Positions 1 to 5,074 of a stretch of 5,645 nucleotides of DNA are shown here, piece by piece (the first letter of the stretch is position 1; each line of letters begins with the position of its first letter). The notes below the pieces were generated by a model, which saw nothing but the letters and a program-made list of their open reading frames with translations, did not search any database and was not told where the DNA came from. Source of the DNA: Sulfurovum sp. (GTDB lineage Bacteria; Campylobacterota; Campylobacteria; Campylobacterales; Sulfurovaceae); assembly GCA_026984165.1 (NCBI GenBank), contig JALSSQ010000014.1, forward strand, positions 1 through 5,645. Reading direction: 5' to 3'. Position numbers and translations under genes: made by a program.

Positions 1-458
1 CTATTCAAACGCCTCCCACCAAACAACTCTACCCTATCAACCATTTTTCAAGCGCACTGTATGAAACCAATGTATTACACAGTACTTTAGACAAAAAACA
101 AGCCATCGATAGACTCTTTAAACATATCTATAAACCTTCTTTGATATTTGTTTTAGATGATTTTTTAGAAGAGATAGACCTCTCTGTGTTGGCACAAAAG
201 CATGAAGTCATTGCTATTATCATTAGAGACAGACAGGAAGTATCTCCTCGTACTTTGGGTGAAACTACCCTAAACAACCCACACAAGCAAGAGAGTCTCC
301 ATACCTATTTTGGAAAGCGAAGTGTCACACAATACAAAGCAATGCTTCAAGCCCATGAAGAGAAACGCTCAGAACATTTTACACGCTATGATATACGTTC
401 AGTCACCATCTATAGTGACGAAGATGCAATCAGTAAGCTTATCACACTTTTTGCTTAA
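1..458 (+). CDS. DUF58 domain protein, C-terminal part (5' truncated by window)
   Basis: The reading frame is open from position 3 to a TAA at 456-458, so this is the last 151 codons of a gene that begins before the window; the internal TTG at 141 is not a credible start. The translated piece has the DUF58 tail pattern: a hydrophobic strand ending in acidic residues (LIFVLDDF), then a segment of the type 'L..LA.kHEVIAIIIRDR.E', a 'P.tLGE..L' stretch, and a final helix/strand pair (YDIRSVTIYSDEDAI) ending at LFA. DUF58 proteins have a von Willebrand factor A-like region and are usually encoded beside a MoxR-type AAA ATPase and vWA membrane proteins (Bat/aerotolerance-like clusters). Those neighbours would have to lie to the left and cannot be seen. 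The biochemical role of the family is unclear. The gene converges on the antiporter gene across an 81-nt gap. Family assignment is by remembered motif pattern. Confidence 0.8.
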   Translation, partial: IQTPPTKQLYPINHFSSALYETNVLHSTLDKKQAIDRLFKHIYKPSLIFVLDDFLEEIDLSVLAQKHEVIAIIIRDRQEVSPRTLGETTLNNPHKQESLHTYFGKRSVTQYKAMLQAHEEKRSEHFTRYDIRSVTIYSDEDAISKLITLFA

Positions 459-495
459 AGCATCTATATTTTTTCAATCTTTTCTACATTTTCAT

Positions 496-529
496 TAAAA
501 ACATTAAAAAGAGAAAAGCCATGTTTTTA
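496..529. terminator. Weak AT-rich inverted repeat between convergent genes
   Basis: TAAAAACAT (496-504) and ATGTTTTTA (521-529) form a perfect 9-bp inverted repeat around a 16-nt loop, in the gap between the converging DUF58 and antiporter genes. The arms carry A and T runs on both strands, so a bidirectional terminator is conceivable. The stem is almost GC-free and the loop is long, so folding would be weak. No better hairpin was found in 459-539. Confidence 0.25.
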
Positions 530-539
530 CACAGTTTGC

Positions 540-1628
540 CTATACAAACAACAAAAATGCAAATACCACAAACAAGATAAAGTGCAAGAACCCCTCTAGT
601 ACATTAGTCTCCCCATCACTAAAGTTAACCATACTTAGCAATAAAGTTAAACCTAGCATCATACCTTGTATAGGAGTAAGAGAAAGATTGAGCTCTAATC
701 CATAATATCTTGAAACCAATATCACAGCAGGGATAGTAAGCAAAATTGTTGCAAGTGATGCACCCAAAGCGATGTTAATGACCGTTTGCATACGGTTATC
801 TATAGCTGCACGTACTGCGGTAATAAGTTCCGGAGCGGCAGAAATAATAGCTACTCCTACCGCACCGATGGCAAGTGGCAAACCAAAGTTTGACAAGGTA
901 TTGTCCATAAAAACTGCCAAGATTTCCGCCAATATCCCAATAGCTACAATAGAGACAATCAAAATCGCAGCATGATACCATGCATTAATCTCAACGTGTG
1001 CTTCACATATATCATCTGTATCACAAACCATCTCATTGGTTTCGTATTCAAAAAAATATTTATGAGATTTTAGTTGTACTCTTGTAAACACAATATAAAG
1101 CAAAATAAACATCATGACATTAAACATCATAAACATATCGTGATGTGCTACATCGATGAAACGTGGCAGAACCATTGCAATTCCTATAGCCACCAGCAAC
1201 ATAGCAAGATATGAGTTAGAAGAGTCCACATTATAGGGCTGTTCTCCATATTTAAGTCCACCAATAATCGCAGCAACACCCAAAAGCCCATTAATATCAA
1301 GCATAATAGCTGAGTAGATAGTATCACGTGCAAGCACAGGGCTTTGTGCATGCATCATCATAATAACAATAATAACTATCTCCACAAGTACCGCTGACAT
1401 AGTAAGGATAAGTGTACCATAAGGCTCACCAAATTTTTCTGCTAGCATTTCTGCATGGTGTGCCACAGACATAGCAGCATACATAATGACAAAAAATAAA
1501 ATCCCCAGTCCCAACAGATTACCTATAGTTGTTTCTGTAAGCATATGCTCAAAATGTTCTATACCAAAATAGGTAAAAATAGCCAAAAAAAGACTATACT
1601 CTTTTAAAAATTTTTGAAGTATTTGCAT
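540..1628 (-). CDS. chaA: ChaA-type Ca2+(Na+)/H+ antiporter
   Basis: Integral membrane cation/proton exchanger of the CaCA superfamily, expected in the cytoplasmic membrane to expel Ca2+ and/or Na+ (possibly K+) in exchange for protons. The protein has 362 residues, close to E. coli ChaA (about 366). About eleven hydrophobic segments are visible, in two halves. The first half has HHAEMLAEKFGEPYG (57-71), followed by a helix with Glu83, matching the ChaA pattern of GEPYG followed by a Glu-containing helix. A hydrophilic acidic loop (about 195-215, with a DTDD stretch) separates the halves. The second half has SAAPELITAVRAAIDNRMQ (263-281), then a GASLATI helix (289-295), and near the end FSDGETNVLEG (336-346), all ChaA-like. 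The start is the ATG at 1628, one base after the stop of the upstream HTH gene. Its only ribosome-site candidate, GAGGA at about 1643-1647, lies inside that gene and is somewhat far away, so translational coupling is likely. Ion preference cannot be read from the sequence. Confidence 0.9.
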   Translation of the reverse strand: MQILQKFLKEYSLFLAIFTYFGIEHFEHMLTETTIGNLLGLGILFFVIMYAAMSVAHHAEMLAEKFGEPYGTLILTMSAVLVEIVIIVIMMMHAQSPVLARDTIYSAIMLDINGLLGVAAIIGGLKYGEQPYNVDSSNSYLAMLLVAIGIAMVLPRFIDVAHHDMFMMFNVMMFILLYIVFTRVQLKSHKYFFEYETNEMVCDTDDICEAHVEINAWYHAAILIVSIVAIGILAEILAVFMDNTLSNFGLPLAIGAVGVAIISAAPELITAVRAAIDNRMQTVINIALGASLATILLTIPAVILVSRYYGLELNLSLTPIQGMMLGLTLLLSMVNFSDGETNVLEGFLHFILFVVFAFLLFV

Positions 1629-1629
1629 A

Positions 1630-2250
1630 TTAATTTAAAATATCCTCATAATTTTCATTAGCATTTATTTTAAGTTTTCCATCTACATTCATAAATCTAT
1701 TATCACCTTTTTTATAAACTTTTTTCATACGTTTAAAGCATTTTTTTTGCTGTTTTTCTTTATCTATTTGCATATGCTTAAAAAACTTTTTAACACCTAT
1801 CCATACTGGTTCCTCTTCTGTATGTACATATATCGTATCATCAGAATCTCTCGCCTGCTTATGTTCTAACTGATGTACATAAAGTGTACGCATTTCATGA
1901 AAAGCCTCCTTGAGCAAATCAATTTCACTTCGAAGTGTGGTTGAAATTTGCTTATTGGACTCTTTTAGATCTAAGACTGTTTCTTTAAGTACCGCTATAG
2001 TTTCATCTTTAGCTTGAAGTAATGCCCGATAATCTTTTTTCACAACATTTGAATCCTCAGATTTAACTTGAGGTGTCTTAGGCTTAGATGCTGAAGTACT
2101 TTTCTTTGTAGCAGTATTGTCAACAACAATGTAAAGCTTACCTTCGACATTTTTAGAAAGAAGTATGCCTCTTTTTATCTTTGCATAAACCGCTTGACGC
2201 GATATGCCAAGTTCTTTGGCATACTCCGAAGGCTTCATTAACTTTTCCAT
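1630..2250 (-). CDS. Helix-turn-helix and coiled-coil protein of unknown function
   Basis: A 206-residue soluble, lysine-rich protein. Residues 6-29 (KPSEYAKELGISRQAVYAKI and following) form a MerR/excisionase-like helix-turn-helix, and GKLYIVV (37-43) could be the beta wing. A Ser/Thr/Lys-rich linker follows (about 47-70). A long charged helix at 74-130 has heptad-like leucines and probably forms a coiled coil for oligomerisation. The C-terminal part is aromatic and very basic (FFKHM, then KKCFKRMKKVYKK at 169-181) and ends with NVDGKLKIN (188-196). No membrane segment or signal peptide is visible. The ATG at 2250 is preceded by AGGGA five bases upstream; the ATG at codon 5 has a poorer site. 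It may belong to the Campylobacterota-restricted DUF3972 group, but I am not sure. It lies one base before chaA, so a role in antiporter control is plausible, as is a structural DNA-binding role. An A8 run on the coding strand (1741-1748) lies in codons 168-170. Confidence 0.75.
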   Translation of the reverse strand: MEKLMKPSEYAKELGISRQAVYAKIKRGILLSKNVEGKLYIVVDNTATKKSTSASKPKTPQVKSEDSNVVKKDYRALLQAKDETIAVLKETVLDLKESNKQISTTLRSEIDLLKEAFHEMRTLYVHQLEHKQARDSDDTIYVHTEEEPVWIGVKKFFKHMQIDKEKQQKKCFKRMKKVYKKGDNRFMNVDGKLKINANENYEDILN

Positions 2251-2279
2251 AATATTCCCTATAATTCACAATTTTGTAA

Positions 2280-2288
2280 ATCATAACA
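2280..2288 (-). promoter_or_regulatory. Extended -10 promoter for the HTH-chaA unit
   Basis: On the minus strand this reads TGTTATGAT, an extended -10 (TGn plus TATGAT, one mismatch to TATAAT). It lies about 30 nt upstream of the HTH gene's ATG and would give a leader of roughly 20 nt. No good -35 is present, which is common in Campylobacterota. It overlaps an inverted repeat at 2281-2300. Confidence 0.4.
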
Positions 2289-2300
2289 TAAGTTTTATGA
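2281..2300. repeat. Inverted repeat overlapping the HTH-gene promoter (possible operator)
   Basis: TCATAA (2281-2286) and TTATGA (2295-2300) are perfect inverted arms. Inside them CATAA (2287-2291) and TTATG (2295-2299) also pair. The element covers most of the proposed -10, a normal place for an autorepressor site. AT-rich short palindromes arise easily by chance, so this is a candidate only. Confidence 0.3.
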
Positions 2301-2332
2301 AAGGTTGACAGTAGAGCAACTGCTAAATGCTT

Positions 2333-2355
2333 AAAACATACAAGCTTATATGTTT
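2333..2355 (-). terminator. Weak hairpin terminator after pcm
   Basis: The minus-strand RNA can form a 9-bp stem (2355-2347 with 2342-2334, including one U-G wobble) around an AGCU loop, starting 3 nt after the pcm stop codon. The stem's 3' arm ends in UUU and is followed by one more U, then AAGC. The U tract is short and the stem is mostly A-U, so termination is probably partial. It separates the nrdB-pcm block from the HTH-chaA block. Confidence 0.3.
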
Positions 2356-2358
2356 CGT

Positions 2359-2994
2359 TTACTTTTGGGTGCCATCAAGCACAGGAACAAACAAACACTG
2401 CTCAATAGTTTCACTCGTAATGCGCCCATTTTTTTTGTAGAAACGTGTAATAATATGATAATTTTCTGCCTCTTCTATGGGTGCAATAAGGATGCCCCCC
2501 TCAGCAAGCTGTTCAAATAGCACTTCAGGTATCTTTTTGGCTGTAGCCGAAAATAAAATGCGCTCATAAGGTGCATACTGTTTCCAGCCACGTTGTCCAT
2601 CATCAAAACGTGTAATAATATTATACATTTCATGTTCAGAAAATTTAGTTTTTGCTATCTTGAGAAGTTCATCTATGCGTTCAATGGTAAAAACGCGACG
2701 ACATATTTTTGAAAGTATCGCAGCTTGGTATCCGGAGCCACATCCTACTTCAAGTACAGAATCGACTCCTTTTAACTCTAAATGTTGCGTCATCTTTGCC
2801 ACAGTCAATGGTGAGGAAATATATTGACTCGCAGCCAATGGCAATGCTTCTAATGCATAAGAAAGATGTTTAAACTCATTAGGGACAAAAATCTCTCTAT
2901 CTACTGCTAAAAATGCTTTTTTCACATGTATGTCTAACGGAAAATGTTTTTCTATCTCTGCAACAAGATTATGTCGTTGTCTGCTTTTTATCAT
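2359..2994 (-). CDS. pcm: Protein-L-isoaspartate O-methyltransferase
   Basis: Cytoplasmic SAM-dependent repair enzyme (EC 2.1.1.77) that methylates L-isoaspartyl residues formed by ageing of Asp and Asn, so that they can revert to normal aspartate. It has 211 residues, the usual size for bacterial Pcm (about 208-215). Landmarks in order are DREIFVP (32-38), the substrate/active-site segment QYISSPLTVAKM (57-68), SAM motif I VLEVGCGSGYQAA (80-92), the acidic SAM ribose ligand in FTIER (102-106, Glu105), DDGQRGW (131-137) where most homologues have GDG, APYERILFSATA (141-152), the EQLAEGG segment (161-167), and FVPVLDG near the end. The ATG at 2994 has AGGG nine bases upstream. The frame stays open back to the end of the preceding hydrolase gene but has no ATG, GTG or TTG there. 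It is third in the run nrdB-hydrolase-pcm. Confidence 0.95.
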   Translation of the reverse strand: MIKSRQRHNLVAEIEKHFPLDIHVKKAFLAVDREIFVPNEFKHLSYALEALPLAASQYISSPLTVAKMTQHLELKGVDSVLEVGCGSGYQAAILSKICRRVFTIERIDELLKIAKTKFSEHEMYNIITRFDDGQRGWKQYAPYERILFSATAKKIPEVLFEQLAEGGILIAPIEEAENYHIITRFYKKNGRITSETIEQCLFVPVLDGTQK

Positions 2995-3052
2995 ACGTAA
3001 TTGCCCTAGCCCTAATAATGCTGAGATTTTATCTAAAAATGTGTTAAAGCGC

Positions 3053-3784
3053 CTAATCCATCACGATATACCGACGCATTTTCTTGATTTCTCTAAAATC
3101 TATCACACCTTCTACGGCCTTTTGTGCATCATTCATCACTACATCTCCACTAGGAGAAATAATGGAAGATCCTTTTGCCATATCTTCATCTGCACTGTTG
3201 GAGACAACCACATAACACTGATTCATCACTGCAAGTGCACGAGAAAGGACTTCCAGATGTGTTTTTCTAGGTCTTCCCCATCTTGAGGGGATAAGTACAA
3301 CATCTGTGTCTTCAACCTGCTTCCACAACTCTTTAAAACGCAATTCAAAACATATAAGCAAAGCATAACTTACCCCTTCTATCATAAAAGGTCGTATCTT
3401 TTTCTTTTTCCCTGCACGGAAATAGAGATCTTCATCTCCCAACTTAAAAAGTTTCACTTTGTTTTGTCGATGTATGACTTTATGTTTATGAATCACTACC
3501 GCTTGGTTAACAAAATCATCACCCTCTTCTAAAACAAGAGTAAATACAACGATTTGTTCATCTACTGTTTTTTTAAGTATCTTTAAAGCTTTAACAGAAA
3601 ATTTTGCAGCTGTTGACATGTGCTCATAAGCAAAACCTGTCAAAAAAACTTCTGGTGCAACTACAATATGTTTCGCTTGATGGATATCAAGATATGCTAT
3701 CAGGGTATCAAGATTTTCCTGATACCGTTTATGCGTAGGAAGTTGTAAAGTGACAACATCAAGTGTTTTGGGTTTATTTAACAT
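3053..3784 (-). CDS. Carbon-nitrogen hydrolase (nitrilase superfamily)
   Basis: A 243-residue cytoplasmic protein with the nitrilase-superfamily Glu-Lys-Cys triad in place: Glu45 in VVAPEVFLTGF, Lys109 in HRQNKVKLF, and nucleophile Cys145 in LLICFELRFKELW. The GDEDLYFRAG segment (116-125) matches the strand before the oxyanion region, and Glu118 could be the auxiliary acidic residue. PSRWGRPRKTHLEVLSRALA (166-185), VVVSNSA and GSSIISPSGDVV (205-216) complete the family pattern. Usual residues are altered at two places: Lys111 replaces the common His of 'KxHLF', and the Pro of 'DLRFPEL' is Lys. Members hydrolyse amides or nitriles (omega-amidase, N-carbamoyl amidase, deaminated-glutathione amidase and others). 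The substrate cannot be assigned from motifs. The ATG at 3784 follows the nrdB stop by 8 nt and has AGGA overlapping that stop. It is cotranscribed with nrdB and probably pcm. Confidence 0.88.
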   Translation of the reverse strand: MLNKPKTLDVVTLQLPTHKRYQENLDTLIAYLDIHQAKHIVVAPEVFLTGFAYEHMSTAAKFSVKALKILKKTVDEQIVVFTLVLEEGDDFVNQAVVIHKHKVIHRQNKVKLFKLGDEDLYFRAGKKKKIRPFMIEGVSYALLICFELRFKELWKQVEDTDVVLIPSRWGRPRKTHLEVLSRALAVMNQCYVVVSNSADEDMAKGSSIISPSGDVVMNDAQKAVEGVIDFREIKKMRRYIVMD

Positions 3785-3790
3785 AATGAT

Positions 3791-3794
3791 TCCT
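3791..3794 (-). promoter_or_regulatory. Ribosome binding site overlapping the nrdB stop codon
   Basis: The minus strand reads TTTTTAGGAATCATT before the hydrolase ATG. The AGGA shares bases with the TAG stop of nrdB and lies six bases from the start. This fixes the start at 3784 and suggests that ribosomes finishing nrdB feed into the hydrolase gene. Confidence 0.6.
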
Positions 3795-4812
3795 AAAAAT
3801 CATCCAAATCCAAACTGCCTTTAGAGTAGTTAGTAACATTCCCTTCAAAGAAATTCGTTTTTTGGTCATTGAATTGAGAGAAATTATCAACCCATTTGAT
3901 AGGATGTTCGACATTATAAAGTCTCTCCATGCCTACCGCATGCAATCTTTTGTCTGCAAGGTATTTGATGTACTGCTCTATAATCTCATCGGTAAGCCCC
4001 AATATCTGCCCTTGTGTAATGTACGCACCCCATTCACACTCTAATTTGACTGCCTCTTGAAACATCTTATAGACATCCTCTTCAAGTTCCTTTGTAAAGA
4101 GCTCTGGGCGCTCTTTTTTGGTAGAGTTAATCATGTTTTGAAAAAGCAACAGATGGGTTACCTCATCTCTTTGAATAAATCGTATCATCTGTGCTGTTCC
4201 AAGCATTTTGTCTGAACGTGCAAGGGTATAAAGATAGGCAAAACCAGAATAAAAGTAGATACCTTCCAAAATCTGATTGGCGAACATCGCTTTGACAATA
4301 TTGGTATCACTTGGATTCGCAGACAACTCTTCATAGACCTTAGCAACAGCATCATTTTTGCTTTTAAGTTTCATATCACGTCTCCAAAGCTCATAAATTT
4401 CTTGAGAATTGGTTGAAATGCTATCGACCATCACTGCATAACTTTGAGAATGCAAAGCCTCCTCAAATGCTTGTCTTACCAATATAAGGTTGACTTCCGG
4501 AGAAGTAATAAAAGGATTGAGGTTATCCATAATATTATTTGTCTGCAAAGAGTCCATAAAAATAAGTTGTGCAAGCACTTTGTCGTATGCATCTTTTTCT
4601 GCCACAGTAAGTTGTTTATAATCGTTCACATCTCTTGTCATATCCACTTCTTTAGGAAACCATGTGTTATTTAGCATCATCTCCCAAAGATTATAGGCCC
4701 ACTGATACTTAATATCATTTAACTCAAAAATACCTGTAGGATCTCCTCCAAATATCTTACGCTCATTCGTTGTCTCTTTTGATTCTGGGTTATATATCTT
4801 TTTACGTTCCAT
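3793..4812 (-). CDS. nrdB: Ribonucleoside-diphosphate reductase, class I beta (R2) subunit
   Basis: Small subunit of aerobic class I ribonucleotide reductase. It holds the metal-radical cofactor that starts reduction of ribonucleoside diphosphates in the NrdA subunit. The 339-residue length fits NrdB. All metal ligands are recognisable: Asp87 (FMDSLQ), Glu118 and His121 in EEALHSQSY, Glu183 (ILEGIYF), and Glu217 and His220 in IQRDEVTH. The radical tyrosine is Tyr125, spaced as in the E. coli Glu-x-x-His-x-x-x-Tyr motif. Trp51 (WFPKEVD) and Asp216 match the radical-transfer path, Tyr329 may be the mobile tail tyrosine, and the tail ends in LDLDDF for docking to NrdA. The presence of the tyrosine fits a canonical class Ia enzyme. 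The ATG at 4812 has AAGG seven bases upstream. nrdA is not in the window, so the subunits are encoded apart or further away. It heads the minus-strand operon and is transcribed from the divergent region. Confidence 0.97.
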   Translation of the reverse strand: MERKKIYNPESKETTNERKIFGGDPTGIFELNDIKYQWAYNLWEMMLNNTWFPKEVDMTRDVNDYKQLTVAEKDAYDKVLAQLIFMDSLQTNNIMDNLNPFITSPEVNLILVRQAFEEALHSQSYAVMVDSISTNSQEIYELWRRDMKLKSKNDAVAKVYEELSANPSDTNIVKAMFANQILEGIYFYSGFAYLYTLARSDKMLGTAQMIRFIQRDEVTHLLLFQNMINSTKKERPELFTKELEEDVYKMFQEAVKLECEWGAYITQGQILGLTDEIIEQYIKYLADKRLHAVGMERLYNVEHPIKWVDNFSQFNDQKTNFFEGNVTNYSKGSLDLDDF

Positions 4813-4846
4813 TTATCTACCTTTTGTATCTAATTCTTGATCTCAA

Positions 4847-4852
4847 ATTATG
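4847..4852 (-). promoter_or_regulatory. Candidate proximal -10 for nrdB
   Basis: The minus strand reads TGCATAAT, giving a CATAAT hexamer (one mismatch) about 35 nt before the nrdB ATG and a leader near 28 nt. No convincing -35 is seen at the expected distance. Confidence 0.35.
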
Positions 4853-4940
4853 CATTAAAGTCATTTCAAATTCTGTAACTAATGCTTTGCAGAAAATGGA
4901 TGATTTCTAATACATATTTTGTTTATTTGCAATTGAAAGC

Positions 4941-4948
4941 ATTATACT
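4941..4948. promoter_or_regulatory. Overlapping divergent -10 elements
   Basis: ATTATACT contains a perfect TATAAT on the minus strand (4941-4946, towards nrdB, leader about 120 nt) and TATACT on the plus strand (4943-4948, towards the glycosyltransferase-like gene, leader about 120 nt). Neither has a clear -35. The element may act as a symmetric bidirectional promoter. Confidence 0.3.
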
Positions 4949-5046
4949 AATTTTGGCTGATTTTTAGCTAGCATAACTTTAGAAAAAACTAAATAAGCTC
5001 TTTAAATAATAGGTGCTTATTACACACATATTCAACATGTATGCAC

Positions 5047-5052
5047 TATACT
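5047..5052 (+). promoter_or_regulatory. Proximal -10 for the glycosyltransferase-like gene
   Basis: TATACT (one mismatch to TATAAT) lies 22 nt before the ATG at 5075, which would give a leader of about 16 nt. No clear -35 is seen. The ribosome site GAAGG follows at about 5064-5068. Confidence 0.4.
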
Positions 5053-5074
5053 AAAGAAAAAGAGAAGGCAAGAT

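Noticed and set aside
310..498. 62-codon plus-strand frame at the end of the DUF58 gene
   Set aside because: It overlaps the well-supported DUF58 frame out of phase and has no independent support.
772..981. Open frames on both strands inside the antiporter gene
   Set aside because: They overlap the conserved second half of ChaA, have no ribosome site and no family resemblance.
2305..2310. TTGACA on the plus strand as a -35 element
   Set aside because: No matching -10 at the right distance and no plus-strand gene downstream.
2485..2490. G6 run on the pcm coding strand as a phase-variable tract
   Set aside because: Six bases is short for a contingency locus and it encodes the conserved Glu-Gly-Gly of Pcm.
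3053..3063. Programmed frameshift joining the hydrolase to pcm
   Set aside because: The frames overlap only over about 8 nt and the sequence there is not a slippery heptamer; pcm has its own ATG and ribosome site.
2930..3286. 118-codon plus-strand open frame
   Set aside because: It is antisense to the hydrolase and pcm genes, whose catalytic motifs are intact. It has no recognisable domain, and its Cys/His-rich composition is typical of an antisense shadow.
3862..4674. Short plus-strand frames opposite nrdB (3862-4044 and 4444-4674)
   Set aside because: They are antisense to the metal-site and tail regions of NrdB and are shadows of a strongly conserved gene.
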